Program-made: the position numbers and the translations under genes
Source: CAYRLW01 sp964425215
GTDB taxonomy: Bacteria > Spirochaetota > Spirochaetia > Treponematales > Breznakiellaceae
NCBI GenBank assembly: GCA_964425215.1
Contig: CAYRLW010000032.1
Coordinates: forward strand, 1 to 42,081
Reading direction: 5' to 3'
DNA: 42,081 nucleotides
The notes under the pieces: generated by a model
Databases searched by the model: none
The model's input: the letters and a program-made list of their open reading frames with translations, nothing else
Told to the model about the DNA's origin: nothing
In this document: positions 1 to 8,191 of the stretch, one piece after another
Position numbering within the stretch: the first letter of the stretch is position 1
Layout: every line of letters starts with the position of its first letter

Positions 1-273
1 GTCGAGCGGGGGCTGACCGTCGATATCGGCAAGGCCGGCCCCCGAGCGGCGCGAGTGAGGGCGCGCAAGGGCCCGACCGCCGCCGAGAAACGTCGCGTCG
101 AGCGCCTCGCAGACGACCTGGAAACGCTCGAGCGGGCCTACGCCGACAGTGCGCAAGCTGTTCGCGCAGAAATGGAAAACCTTGAAGCGCGAGCCGCCGA
201 AGAAAAAGCGCGGTTTGACCAGGCCCGGAGCAGGCTCGTCCTCGACCTGGCCAGGGCGCGCGAGAAACTTTGA
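1..273 (+). CDS. C-terminal end of a charged coiled-coil protein (5' end outside window)
   Basis: The frame is open from base 1 to the TGA at 271-273. A GTG at 55 could serve as a start, but the reading frame continues upstream without a stop, so this is probably the tail of a longer gene. The visible 90 residues are rich in Arg, Glu and Ala with a heptad-like pattern, as in a long coiled coil. The composition resembles the C-terminal tail of caulobacterial proteins often labelled cell envelope biogenesis protein TolA-like, but that is only an impression. No catalytic motif is visible. The next gene follows after 42 bases on the same strand. Confidence 0.55.
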   Translation, partial: VERGLTVDIGKAGPRAARVRARKGPTAAEKRRVERLADDLETLERAYADSAQAVRAEMENLEARAAEEKARFDQARSRLVLDLARAREKL

Positions 274-315
274 TCGCTGGAGGCGGTCGCGCCTCCCCAG
301 AACCGGAGAGAACCA

Positions 316-864
316 ATGCAGACGCAGCCGACAAGCACTGACGCGGACATGGCGTCGACAGGATATCTGGACGACGACGTCCACGACGGGGATCATGCCG
401 CCTCGTCCATCCAGGCCGTCATGATCAACCGGCCACGGTCCGAGCTCTACGCCTTCTGGCGCGAGTTCCGGAATCTTCCTCTTTTCATGGCCAATGTCCG
501 GTCCGTCAGCAGTGACGGACGCGACTGGGTCATAGCCGGGCCCGGCGGGATGGATGTCGACCTGGAAACCGAGATCGTGGAAGACCGGCCGGGCGAGAAA
601 ATCGCCTGGCGCTCTACGGAAGCGGCGGACGTCGATCACGAGGGTTGGGTCGAGTTCCGCGACAACGCCTTCGGGAGAGGGACCGAGGTCCGCGTCATGA
701 TCAGTTATGACCCGCCCGCCGGCGCCGTGGGCAAGCTCGTGGCCAAGGTGATGCAGCGCGAACCGCGCATCCAGGCCCGACGCGAACTTCGCCGCTTCAA
801 ACAGCTGATGGAGACGGGTGAGGTTTCCACCTCCCAGGCTCCCGCCGCCGCGCCCCGCGGCTGA
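316..864 (+). CDS. SRPBCC (START/cyclase-dehydrase-like) family protein
   Basis: This 182-residue protein has a roughly 30-residue polar N-terminus and then a helix-grip fold signature. The SRPBCC-type segment around residues 40-60 (SELYAFWREFRNLPLFM) is followed by alternating strands (VRSVSSDGRDWVI, DLETEIVEDRPGEKIAWRS) and a long C-terminal amphipathic helix (RELRRFKQLME). Proteins of this kind bind hydrophobic ligands; no substrate can be named from sequence. It has a purine-rich site (GGAGAG) just before the ATG. The stop is 18 bases from the start of the zinc alcohol dehydrogenase, so the two are probably co-transcribed. I recall this pair recurring in alphaproteobacterial stress regions. 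The C-terminal Ala/Pro tail is likely unstructured. Confidence 0.8.
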   Translation: MQTQPTSTDADMASTGYLDDDVHDGDHAASSIQAVMINRPRSELYAFWREFRNLPLFMANVRSVSSDGRDWVIAGPGGMDVDLETEIVEDRPGEKIAWRSTEAADVDHEGWVEFRDNAFGRGTEVRVMISYDPPAGAVGKLVAKVMQREPRIQARRELRRFKQLMETGEVSTSQAPAAAPRG

Positions 865-882
865 TCATTAAGGACGAATCCC

Positions 883-2055
883 ATGCGCGCACTGACCTGG
901 CACGGCAAACACGATGTTCGGGTGGACACGGTCCCCGATCCCGAGATCGTCAACTCGCGCGACGCCATCATCAAGATCACCGCCACTGCCATCTGCGGCT
1001 CCGACCTCCACCTTTACGACAGCGTCATCCCTGGAATGCATCGCGGCGATATTCTCGGCCACGAGTTCATGGGTGAGGTGGTCGAGGTGGGGCGGGGCAA
1101 TACGAGCCTCCGGATCGGGCAGAAGGTGGTGGTGCCCTTCGTCATCGCCTGCGGCCAGTGCTTTTTCTGCGGCAAGGAGCAGTATTCCGCCTGCGACAAC
1201 TCCAATCCGGCCGACAAGTCGGATGCCTCCGAGGTCGCCTATGGGTACCCCACAGCGGGGCTGTTCGGCTACTCGCACCTGACCGGTGGATACGCGGGCG
1301 GGCAGGCCGAGTATGCGCGCATTCCCTATTCGGACTTCGGTCCCATCGTCGTGCCGGATGGCGTCGAGGATGAACGGGTGCTCTTTCTTTCGGATATTCT
1401 CCCCACCGGATGGATGGCGGCGGAAAACGCCGGCATCGAACCGGGCGACACCGTCGTGGTCTGGGGTTGCGGCCCTGTCGGCCTGTTCACGATCAAGAGC
1501 GCCATCCTCATGGGGGCGGGCCGGGTCATCGCCATAGACCACCATCCACGTCGTCTCGCCCTGGCCAAGCAGAACGGCGCCGAAGTGCTCAACTATCATG
1601 AGGTCAAGGTGCTTGAGGCGCTCAAGGAGATGACGGCGGGGATCGGCCCCGACGCCTGCATCGACGCCGTAGGCATGGAGGCGCACGGTTTCGCCCCGGA
1701 CAACATCATCGATGCGGTCAAGCAGGAGACCAAACTGGGCACAGACCGCCAGCACGTCCTGCGCGAGGCCATCATGGCCTGCCGCAAAGGCGGCCGTATT
1801 TCCATGCCGGGTGTCTATGGCGGGATTGGCGACAAGCTGCCGATCGGCGCCTTCATGCAGAAGGGCCTGACCCTGAAGACCGGTCAGACCCATGTGCAGA
1901 AATACCTGCCGGAACTACTGAAGCTCGTGATGGACGGCAAGATCGACACGACCGACCTCATCAGCCATCGCCTTCCCCTGGAGGAGGCGGCGACCGCCTA
2001 CAAGAACTTCCACGACAATCCCAATGAGTGGACCAAGGTCGTCCTCAAACCTTGA
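883..2055 (+). CDS. Zinc-dependent alcohol dehydrogenase (formaldehyde-dehydrogenase-like MDR family)
   Basis: The 390-residue length is usual for the glutathione-independent formaldehyde dehydrogenase-like branch of medium-chain dehydrogenases. Catalytic zinc ligands are visible as C38 (ICGSDLH) and H60-E61 (GHEFMGE). The structural zinc site is C90, C93, C96 and C104. A Rossmann motif (WGCGPVGLF) starts near residue 190, followed by an acidic-basic segment (IDHHPRR) that suggests NAD preference. It probably oxidises a short alcohol or aldehyde adduct in the cytoplasm; the substrate is not determined. It follows the SRPBCC gene closely and is followed by a strong hairpin at 2096-2122. The start has AAGGACGAATCCC upstream as ribosome binding site. 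Confidence 0.9.
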   Translation: MRALTWHGKHDVRVDTVPDPEIVNSRDAIIKITATAICGSDLHLYDSVIPGMHRGDILGHEFMGEVVEVGRGNTSLRIGQKVVVPFVIACGQCFFCGKEQYSACDNSNPADKSDASEVAYGYPTAGLFGYSHLTGGYAGGQAEYARIPYSDFGPIVVPDGVEDERVLFLSDILPTGWMAAENAGIEPGDTVVVWGCGPVGLFTIKSAILMGAGRVIAIDHHPRRLALAKQNGAEVLNYHEVKVLEALKEMTAGIGPDACIDAVGMEAHGFAPDNIIDAVKQETKLGTDRQHVLREAIMACRKGGRISMPGVYGGIGDKLPIGAFMQKGLTLKTGQTHVQKYLPELLKLVMDGKIDTTDLISHRLPLEEAATAYKNFHDNPNEWTKVVLKP

Positions 2056-2095
2056 GCCGCCTCGGGGGCGTCCGCATCGGCGGCGAACAGGACGA

Positions 2096-2122
2096 AGGCC
2101 CGTCTCCGGTGGAGACGGGCCT
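2096..2122 (+). terminator. Hairpin terminator after the alcohol dehydrogenase
   Basis: A perfect 12-bp stem (AGGCCCGTCTCC paired with GGAGACGGGCCT) closes on a 3-base GGT loop, 41 bases after the dehydrogenase stop. No strong U-tract follows, so termination may be weak. The hairpin sits between a plus-strand gene end and the 3' end of the minus-strand gene at 2233, so it could serve both. Confidence 0.6.
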
Positions 2123-2232
2123 CGATGGCGGAGCCTTGCGGCTCGACGCGGTCGGATGAAGGCAGGCGGTCGGGCTAGTCCGGGCTCAGGCGACGGGCCC
2201 AGCGGGCTTCGTCGCTCGAAGGACCGAGGCGT

Positions 2233-2475
2233 TTACTGGCGATTGTCGCGTTCATGGCGCTTCTCCTCGCTGGACGCCTGCCGTGTCGAACGCGCCTCGG
2301 CCGAATGGCCCTTGTGCACATCCTTCTCGCCTCCGCCGCCAGATACCTGGCTGCGGGGCGACAGATGATCGGGATCTTCGGCGTCCTTCACGACGGGATC
2401 GGGCTGCGGGGCCTGCCGGTTCTGGTGACTTGAGCCCGGGCCACCCCAGCGATCGGCGTCCTTATCTCGGTCCAT
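2233..2475 (-). CDS. Small hydrophilic, probably disordered protein
   Basis: I do not recognise a family. The 80-residue product is almost entirely polar (Asp, Lys, Arg, Ser, Gln, Gly), with no hydrophobic core and no membrane segment, so it is probably intrinsically disordered. The ATG at 2475 was preferred over one at 2502 because GAGGGAGAC precedes it at good spacing and because a candidate EcfG-type promoter (2511-2535) would start transcription just downstream of 2511. Small hydrophilic proteins of this kind are common members of alphaproteobacterial general-stress regulons; membership here is inferred. It converges with the dehydrogenase and is divergent from dinB. Confidence 0.55.
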   Translation of the reverse strand: MDRDKDADRWGGPGSSHQNRQAPQPDPVVKDAEDPDHLSPRSQVSGGGGEKDVHKGHSAEARSTRQASSEEKRHERDNRQ

Positions 2476-2510
2476 CAACGTGTCTCCCTCTTGTTGGTCC
2501 ACGCCTGTCG

Positions 2511-2535
2511 AACCGTCGGCATGACGCCGTGTTCC
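2511..2535 (-). promoter_or_regulatory. Candidate EcfG/SigT-type stress promoter, one mismatch
   Basis: On the minus strand GGAAC (2535-2531) is followed after 16 bases by GGTT (2514-2511). The alphaproteobacterial general stress consensus is GGAAC-N16/17-CGTT, so one position differs. It lies 36 bases upstream of the start at 2475, which is a sensible distance. A single-mismatch site could arise by chance in GC-rich DNA. Confidence 0.35.
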
Positions 2536-2646
2536 TACTGTCCGGCAGCGGGCCCTGGCAGCCTTGGCGGAACCCGTTTCGGTCCCTTGTCCGGGCGGGC
2601 GCCTTGGTTGCGTGGTGTGGAGCGGCTGCTGACGGGCAGGATATCA

Positions 2647-2661
2647 GTTCCGGCTTTGTTC
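2647..2661 (+). promoter_or_regulatory. LexA operator (SOS box) of dinB
   Basis: The sequence GTTC-CGGCTTT-GTTC is a perfect match to the alphaproteobacterial SOS box GTTC-N7-GTTC. It ends 21 bases before the dinB start codon, where bound LexA would block transcription. The same perfect motif occurs in front of imuA (21940-21954). Confidence 0.85.
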
Positions 2662-2682
2662 TCTTTCTGCTAGGCGTGGCGC

Positions 2683-3771
2683 ATGGACGTCGCCGCGCCT
2701 CGCAAGATCATCCATGTGGACATGGACGCCTTCTTCGCCTCGGTGGAGCAGAGGGACGATCCTGCCTTGCGCGGCCGTCCCGTCGCCGTAGGCCACGCCG
2801 CCTCGCGCGGGGTGGTCGCCGCCGCCAGCTATGAGGCGCGCCGCTTCGGGGTGCGCTCGGCCATGCCCTCAAGCACGGCCCTGCGGAAGTGCCCGGACCT
2901 GATCTTCACACCGCCCCGGTTCGAGGTCTATCGCGCCGTCTCGGCGCAGATCCACGCCATCTTCGCAGACTACACGCCCCTGATCGAACCCCTGTCCCTC
3001 GACGAGGCCTATCTCGACGTCACCGCCAATATCCGGGGCTTGTCGACGGCCTCGGCGACGGCGGAGGAGATTCGCGCGCGCATCTTCGAGGAGGCCGGTC
3101 TGACGGCCTCGGCCGGGGTGTCCTACAACAAGTTCCTGGCCAAGCTGGCCTCGGACCAGCGCAAGCCGAACGGCCAGTTCGTGGTCCCGCCGGGGCGAGG
3201 GGAGACCTTCGTTGAGGCCTTGCCGGTGAAGCGTTTCCACGGCGTCGGGCCGGTGACGGCGGAGAAGATGAACGGCCTGGGCATCAAGACCGGCGCGGAC
3301 CTGAAGCGTCAGTCCCTGACCTTCCTTCAGCATCACTTCGGCAAGTCCGGCGCCTGGTACTACGGCATAGCGCGGGGCCAGGATCTCCGCCCGGTTAATC
3401 CAGATCGGGAACGCAAGTCGAGCGGATCGGAGACCACCTTCGCCAGCGACCTGGTCGACCCATCGGCGATCGAAGCCGCGTTGGACGAGATGGCGGACCA
3501 TGTCTGGGCCTGGTGCGAAAAGGCCGGGTCGCTGGGCCGAACCGTGACGGTGAGGGTCAAATGGGCGGACTTCCAGCAATCGACCCGGAGCCGCTCCTTC
3601 AATGAGCCGGTCGCCTCGAAGGCGCGCCTGCGCGAGATCGCCCGACTGCTGGTGCGATCCCTCTATCCGCCGACCAGGGGCGTACGGCTTGTCGGCGTGA
3701 CCCTGTCCAATCTGGAGAAGGCGTCGCCGGGGACGCCTTCCAGGGCTTGTCCGGGCGAGCTGGCGCTGTGA
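2683..3771 (+). CDS. dinB: DNA polymerase IV (Y-family translesion polymerase)
   Basis: This 362-residue protein is an error-prone polymerase that bypasses damaged bases. The metal-binding Asp13 lies in VDMDAFFASVEQ. The second catalytic pair D107-E108 lies in SLDEAYLD. Other family marks are YEARRFGVRSAMP, an HhH-like segment (FHGVGPVTAEKM), and the little-finger region beginning around residue 240 (SSGSETTFASDL). The C-terminus does not end in an obvious beta-clamp pentapeptide; it ends ACPGELAL. A perfect SOS box at 2647-2661 predicts LexA control. The AlkB-like gene follows within a few bases, so damage tolerance and repair are probably expressed together. Confidence 0.95.
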   Translation: MDVAAPRKIIHVDMDAFFASVEQRDDPALRGRPVAVGHAASRGVVAAASYEARRFGVRSAMPSSTALRKCPDLIFTPPRFEVYRAVSAQIHAIFADYTPLIEPLSLDEAYLDVTANIRGLSTASATAEEIRARIFEEAGLTASAGVSYNKFLAKLASDQRKPNGQFVVPPGRGETFVEALPVKRFHGVGPVTAEKMNGLGIKTGADLKRQSLTFLQHHFGKSGAWYYGIARGQDLRPVNPDRERKSSGSETTFASDLVDPSAIEAALDEMADHVWAWCEKAGSLGRTVTVRVKWADFQQSTRSRSFNEPVASKARLREIARLLVRSLYPPTRGVRLVGVTLSNLEKASPGTPSRACPGELAL

Positions 3772-3776
3772 CCGCC

Positions 3777-4346
3777 ATGCTCCAGGCGGACCTGTTCGGG
3801 CACGCGCCTCAGCCTGCCGTGCCTCCGGGCTTCGACTATTGGCCGGATGTCCTGTCGGCATTCGAGCAAGCGGCGGTGGTCGAGCAACTGCAGCGGTTGA
3901 GCTTCAGACCCTATGAGCACATGGGATACCAGGGCTTCAGACAGATCGTGGCCTTCGGGCGCCGCTATGATCTGGAACGGGGCAGGCTGGAAGCAGCCGA
4001 TCCCTGGCCGGATTTCCTGAAGGGGCTCCTGGGGCGTCTGACCGAACGGCTCGACCTTGAGCCGGAGGCCTTCGTCCAGGCTCTGGTCAACCAATATGCG
4101 CCCGGCGCCGGGATCGGCTGGCACCGCGACAGGCCGGTCTACGGGGAGATCCTCGGCGTCTCCTTTCTCGCGCCCTGCGTCATGCGCCTGCGCCGGAAGG
4201 CCGAGGCTGGGTGGCGTCGGTCAAACGCCCTTCTGGAGCCCGGATCAGCCTATCGGCTGTCCGGAGACGCGCGGAGAGAGTGGGAGCATTCAATCTCGCC
4301 GATGGCGGCCATGCGCTATTCCATCACCTTCAGGACCCTGGCCTGA
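3777..4346 (+). CDS. AlkB-like 2-oxoglutarate/Fe(II) dioxygenase
   Basis: This 189-residue protein belongs to the AlkB-like family of oxidative nucleic-acid demethylases. The iron ligands are visible as H116-x-D118 in GIGWHRDRP and H171 in EHSISPM, with a distal Arg in YSITFR for 2-oxoglutarate. The loop NQYAPGAGIGWH is typical of the family. Upstream in-frame codons reach back to 3747, inside dinB; I chose the ATG at 3777, six bases after the dinB stop, because LQADLFG is the usual beginning. A GTG at 3768 that overlaps the dinB stop is the alternative. Co-transcription with dinB would place it under LexA. Whether it acts on DNA, RNA or another substrate is not shown. Confidence 0.9.
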   Translation: MLQADLFGHAPQPAVPPGFDYWPDVLSAFEQAAVVEQLQRLSFRPYEHMGYQGFRQIVAFGRRYDLERGRLEAADPWPDFLKGLLGRLTERLDLEPEAFVQALVNQYAPGAGIGWHRDRPVYGEILGVSFLAPCVMRLRRKAEAGWRRSNALLEPGSAYRLSGDARREWEHSISPMAAMRYSITFRTLA

Positions 4347-4649
4347 CAGGCGAGCCAGCTTGCCAGGAGACGGCAGGCCAGTCCGCAGAGATCAAACGCG
4401 CCTGCCGAGCTTCGCCGGCCTACCGCTCATGGGCCAGAAGACCAGGGCGATATGCAGGCCTAACCCTTGCCGCCTGCGATACTGCTCCGCAGGGTAAGGC
4501 GCACGTTCTTCGTCACTGTCTTTAGAGAGGCCCGCCGCTCCAGGTCGGGACGCGCATTTCCTGGAGCGCGCCTGTGTCGGGCTTGCGACACAGGGAGACG
4601 CCGCCCGGCGAGGGCGCTTGTCAAAGGAGGCGGAAACTGGAAGCGATCA
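4347..4649. other. Intergenic stretch with a GC-rich hairpin
   Basis: No convincing gene is seen here; open frames are short and lack a start with a ribosome site. The notable element is a 9-bp perfect stem (4571-4579 CCTGTGTCG with 4586-4594 CGACACAGG) closing a 6-base loop. It lies upstream of the small gene at 4650 and has no T-run, so it could be a leader structure rather than a terminator. Confidence 0.4.
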
Positions 4650-4886
4650 ATGCCCTACCTGGTCACCTATGAAGTCGGGGAGAAAGACCTCGCCACCTGC
4701 GTCTCCGATGACTGCGCCGCTCTGCGCCTGGCGGCGTCATTCGAGGCTCAGGGGCTGACAGGCGTCGCCATTCAGGACGGTCGGAGCGGAGAGGTGTTTT
4801 CCACCCTGGCCTTCCGTCTTCGATGCGGACCGGGCGCAGGAGGCCTGCAGGCGGCGGACGGGCGAGGCTTCGAAACGCGTCGCTAG
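4650..4886 (+). CDS. Small conserved-type hypothetical protein
   Basis: This 78-residue soluble protein begins MPYLVTYEVGEKDLATCVSD and continues with an Ala/Leu-rich helix and a strand-like segment ending near VFSTLAF. No family is recognised. The ATG at 4650 was chosen because an AAAGGAGG lies upstream (4624-4631), although the spacing of 18 bases is long; the frame is open further upstream but its composition there is not protein-like. The size and strand-helix-strand layout recall other small proteins of this window (9643-9900, 23592-23843). It converges with the GH65 gene with only 20 bases between stops. Confidence 0.5.
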   Translation: MPYLVTYEVGEKDLATCVSDDCAALRLAASFEAQGLTGVAIQDGRSGEVFSTLAFRLRCGPGAGGLQAADGRGFETRR

Positions 4887-4906
4887 CCGGCGGCGACGTC
4901 CTGCCA

Positions 4907-6982
4907 TCAGAAAAAGGACAGCTCGGCGCGCTCGGCGCCCTGTCGCGCGATAAGCCGCGCCGAGCGGCCTCTTACGCGGAGACGCTCAATCCTGACAGCT
5001 TCCCAGCCCGTCGGCAGGGTGATGGGGCGGCGGGGCCAGGATTCCGGCTCGCCGTCGTCCACCACCAGTCCGGTCAGCCCGTAGCAGAGACCGAGAAGCA
5101 TGCCGCCGAGGTTGGCGAAGAACGGGCCGGCTGCGGGGCCCTGAGCCCGGTCCAGCCTGTATTCAAGACACTGATGAAACCGGGGCCGGTCGTAGGCGGC
5201 GAAACCCTCCTCAAAGAGCCTGAGCGCCAGGTCCCGGTCGCCGGCCATTGTCGCCCAGGCGCTGTAGAGCGCGGGCAGCATGGGCGATCCGACATAGTCG
5301 GGCCAGAGCTTCAGGTAGAAGGCCAGCGTTTTGCGGTTCAAGGAGGGTGAGGCCGCATAGTCATAGGGGAAGAGGCCGGCGAGGGGGGAGGGGGTGGCGC
5401 CCTTTTCTTCGCGGCGGTCATAGTCGTCATGGGCGGCGATGACCCCGTCGGAGCGTACCGGTAGATAGAGGTCGGCGAGAACCGCCTTCCAGGCGTCGGG
5501 CGCGGCCCGTCGCAGGCGCTCGGCGGTCCGCAGGGCGCGCCGAAGCACGTCCGCACCGGCCATGAGGCTGAAGGCGTCGTTGTCCGGAGGCGAGGGAACC
5601 TCGGCCGGTCCCATGGAACGCAGAAGCTCACAGCCGCGGTCTGTCCGGCTCACCCGGCTCACGAACCAGTCGGCCACCCCGCTGAGGACCGGCCAGGCTT
5701 CTTCCTCGAGAAATCTCTGGTCGCCCGTAGCGTCGGCGAACAGGGAGAAGGCGCGAGCTACATGCAGGGAGACATGGTCTTCATGATGGGCGGCGTCCCC
5801 GGCCCCGGGCGACGCCTCCTGGCCTGTGCCGGGTGCGGCTTCCCAGGGGTATTGCAGCCCCTGGCGGTCGGAGAGACGCGCATTGGCCGCCGCAGCAGGC
5901 CGTCCTCGGCCCCTGAAGGCCAGCATGGCGCGCGCCGCGTCCGGCTGCATGAGGATCAGGGGCGGCAAGCAGAAGGCGTCCACGTCCCACATCACATGGC
6001 CGTAGTAGTAGTGATAGTCCCGCCAGGTCGCGAGACCGAAAATCGAGGTGGAGGCCGGCGAAGCGGGGTGGGCGGAGGCGTTCAGGTAGTAGAAGGCGGC
6101 GTCGATAAGCGACTGGTGTCGCGCACTTGCGCCGACAATGACGATCCGACCTTCCCATATCTCCTCCCAAGCTGCGTGGTTACAACGTCTCAGGACGTCA
6201 AAACCGTCCCTGGCCGCCCGCGCCACGCGCCTGACCGCTTCCTCGTCGGGCCGAGCATGGAGGATGGAGGGAACCAGAGCCGCCAGTTGCCGGAATCTCG
6301 CAGGTCTACCTGAAGTCAGTCGGGTCTCATATTCCGTGCAGAGGGGACCGGCGTCGCTCCAGGTCAGGATCTCTCGTCGAGCGGACCCCGGAGCTTCGGT
6401 GGCGAGGGCCAGGCCGCATTGACTGAGCGCTTCGGCCGTTTCCCACAAGAGGCTGCCGTCGCAGACAGGTTCGGGTTCGCCGGGCGTTTCCGTGCGCCGT
6501 CGTGCGACCCGTCCGGTCAGTCCGGCGATCGATACGACAGACCGGAACCTCACCTCGCAGGGGCCGTCGGCCGCAACCCGGACCTCCTGGGCGACAATCG
6601 AGGGGGCCGTGCGGCTGGCGAAGGTCACGACCTCAACTGAAAGGCTCCGCATCCCGACCCGAAAACTGAAGGCGGAGTGGAGCTCGGCGGTCGCGAAGTC
6701 GTAGGACTGACGGAGATCGCCGACGGCCCAGGGTTGCTCGCTCATCCAGACTCCGTCGATCGCCAGATCGCCGGACAACGGATAGGGGGCGGCGGCCGCC
6801 GCCTCGATCCCGCGCTCCGGATGGGCGCCGCTCAGGCCGCTGACAAGGACCATGCCGGCGAAGAGGGGGACCTCGCGAACCCTCAGGCCAATCAGGCCGT
6901 TGCCGAGATAGGCCGGCAGGTCGCCGTCTCGCGGCCCGGAGACGGCTTCGGGGCTCAACGGCGGCGCAGGGCGGTCATCCAT
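4907..6982 (-). CDS. Glycoside hydrolase family 65-type protein
   Basis: This 691-residue protein resembles GH65 enzymes (trehalose/maltose hydrolases and phosphorylases, and the acid trehalase/PGGHG branch). The N-terminal beta-sandwich-like domain runs to about residue 270 (PAYLGNGLIGLRV, FASRTAPSIVAQEV). The (alpha/alpha)6 barrel follows, with the typical HVMWDVDAFCLPPLILMQP and a closing FANLGGMLLGLCYGLTGL. A disaccharide such as trehalose or a related alpha-glucoside is the likely substrate class, but hydrolase and phosphorylase cannot be separated by eye. No signal peptide is seen, so it is probably cytoplasmic. Its start overlaps the stop of the preceding small gene by 8 bases, suggesting translational coupling. 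Confidence 0.85.
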   Translation of the reverse strand: MDDRPAPPLSPEAVSGPRDGDLPAYLGNGLIGLRVREVPLFAGMVLVSGLSGAHPERGIEAAAAAPYPLSGDLAIDGVWMSEQPWAVGDLRQSYDFATAELHSAFSFRVGMRSLSVEVVTFASRTAPSIVAQEVRVAADGPCEVRFRSVVSIAGLTGRVARRRTETPGEPEPVCDGSLLWETAEALSQCGLALATEAPGSARREILTWSDAGPLCTEYETRLTSGRPARFRQLAALVPSILHARPDEEAVRRVARAARDGFDVLRRCNHAAWEEIWEGRIVIVGASARHQSLIDAAFYYLNASAHPASPASTSIFGLATWRDYHYYYGHVMWDVDAFCLPPLILMQPDAARAMLAFRGRGRPAAAANARLSDRQGLQYPWEAAPGTGQEASPGAGDAAHHEDHVSLHVARAFSLFADATGDQRFLEEEAWPVLSGVADWFVSRVSRTDRGCELLRSMGPAEVPSPPDNDAFSLMAGADVLRRALRTAERLRRAAPDAWKAVLADLYLPVRSDGVIAAHDDYDRREEKGATPSPLAGLFPYDYAASPSLNRKTLAFYLKLWPDYVGSPMLPALYSAWATMAGDRDLALRLFEEGFAAYDRPRFHQCLEYRLDRAQGPAAGPFFANLGGMLLGLCYGLTGLVVDDGEPESWPRRPITLPTGWEAVRIERLRVRGRSARLIARQGAERAELSFF

Positions 6983-7211
6983 TTGGCGGACGCGCCCCAG
7001 GCCTTTTTCCGTCGGGTTCTTTTGCGCGCCCCTGACCGGGGGACGCTTTGAAGGTGTCGCCGACCACCGTCGCGTCCGGGCCGTCCGGACCGGCGCGCCG
7101 CCGGGACTCGCGACCCACCCGCATCACGGCCTTGTCGGATTCGGCTGCTTCGGGCTTGCCGCCAGGCGTCGCGGCGTTACGCGCCCGCCCATGGGATTGC
7201 TCAGATGTCAT
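6975..7211 (-). CDS. Small basic hydrophilic protein upstream of GH65
   Basis: The frame begins further upstream, but the ATG at 7211 has an excellent AGGAG site, giving a 78-residue product (MTSEQSHGRARNAATPGG...). It is rich in Gly, Arg, Lys and Pro with no hydrophobic core, so probably disordered. No family is recognised. The TGA overlaps the GH65 start region by 8 bases, so the two are likely one transcript. Upstream on the minus strand, GGAAC (7268-7264) and CGTC (7246-7243) with 17 bases between make a one-mismatch EcfG-type promoter, weak support for a stress-induced operon. Confidence 0.5.
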   Translation of the reverse strand: MTSEQSHGRARNAATPGGKPEAAESDKAVMRVGRESRRRAGPDGPDATVVGDTFKASPGQGRAKEPDGKRPGARPPNG

Positions 7212-8191
7212 GACCCTGCTCCTGACCGGCCCCCGCCACACAGACGGTTTGTTGAACAGGATGGTTCCTTTCCAGACCATGGGTCGGGCTCCGGTCTTAG
7301 AACTGCTCCTTTTCAGGAGGGACGGGGGCGCGACTTTCCTCGTCTCCATCGGTTCTGGCCTAGATGCGTCCTTGACCAGGATCGTCTGCAGCGAGCGGGT
7401 CTCTGATCACGGGCGAGTCCGGCTGGGAATTAGTCGCAAATGAGCGCTTCCGGCGCATTGTCGATGTCGCAGCAGAGCCCAGTGCTGAGCCTCTCGGAAC
7501 GTCGAGGCCGCTGTGGTCGCCGGGTCTCACACGCTGATCAGCCGCCCGTCCGTCCGAGCGTGATGCCGCGAGCGCGCCGTCGCGCGAACGCTCGGCCCCC
7601 TGGAAGGACGCGGTTCACCTCCACCCGCCAGCGCCGCCCGCCGCTTCGCCAGATCATTTTCTGGGCCGCAAAATGCTCCAGAGCCGAAGGAGTTTTTGGC
7701 GGGGGTGACAGGATCAAGAGGCGAGACCGGGTGTTCCAGCCGACGGACAAGCCGGAGGATGGGACGACGACCCCCAAGCTCGCCGCCTACAGGAGCATGA
7801 GGGACTTGCGGCGGCCCTCAGCCGCGGCCGTCTTGACGCCCCTGACTTGGATCCAGGTGAAGCGCGGGCTGAACCCGTAGCGATTGACTGTACGGCGCTC
7901 GCCGGACTCGCCGCCAAGTTCTCAGCCAGGGGGGGATTATGATGAAGCCGCAGGGCCTCCTGCCGGTGCGATTGATCGCCTCGACCGGGCCTGACCTCCG
8001 GTCGCGAGGATCTCGATGGGCGCCTAAGTCACCGACGCTGACTTCGGGCTGGCGGAGGTTGAAGTGCGGAAGAAACACTTCAGAGCCGACGACGTTACCG
8101 TGACGCGCCGTCCAACGGCGTCGATCCAAGCAAGAGGCGAACCAGATGAGGCCATGGCGCGTCAGCGCACTCTGCCAGTAGGGAGTCGAGA
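7212..8191. other. Coding-poor region between GH65 operon and Crp/Fnr gene
   Basis: Nearly 1 kb without a gene I can support. Open frames exist (for example 7440-7880 plus and 7538-7777 minus), but their translations are Arg/Pro/Ser-rich, lack ribosome sites and show no family signature, which is typical of chance frames in GC-rich DNA. The left end holds the promoter of the 6975-7211 gene. The rest may be decayed sequence; I see no inverted repeats or transposase motifs. Confidence 0.4.

Noticed and set aside
301..317. GAAC-N6-GAAC before the SRPBCC gene as an SOS box
   Set aside because: The spacer is 6 rather than 7 bases, so it does not match the alphaproteobacterial LexA site.
7440..7880. 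A 146-codon plus-strand frame in the gap before the Crp/Fnr gene
   Set aside because: No ribosome site, low-complexity Arg/Pro/Ser composition and no recognisable domain; counted as chance.
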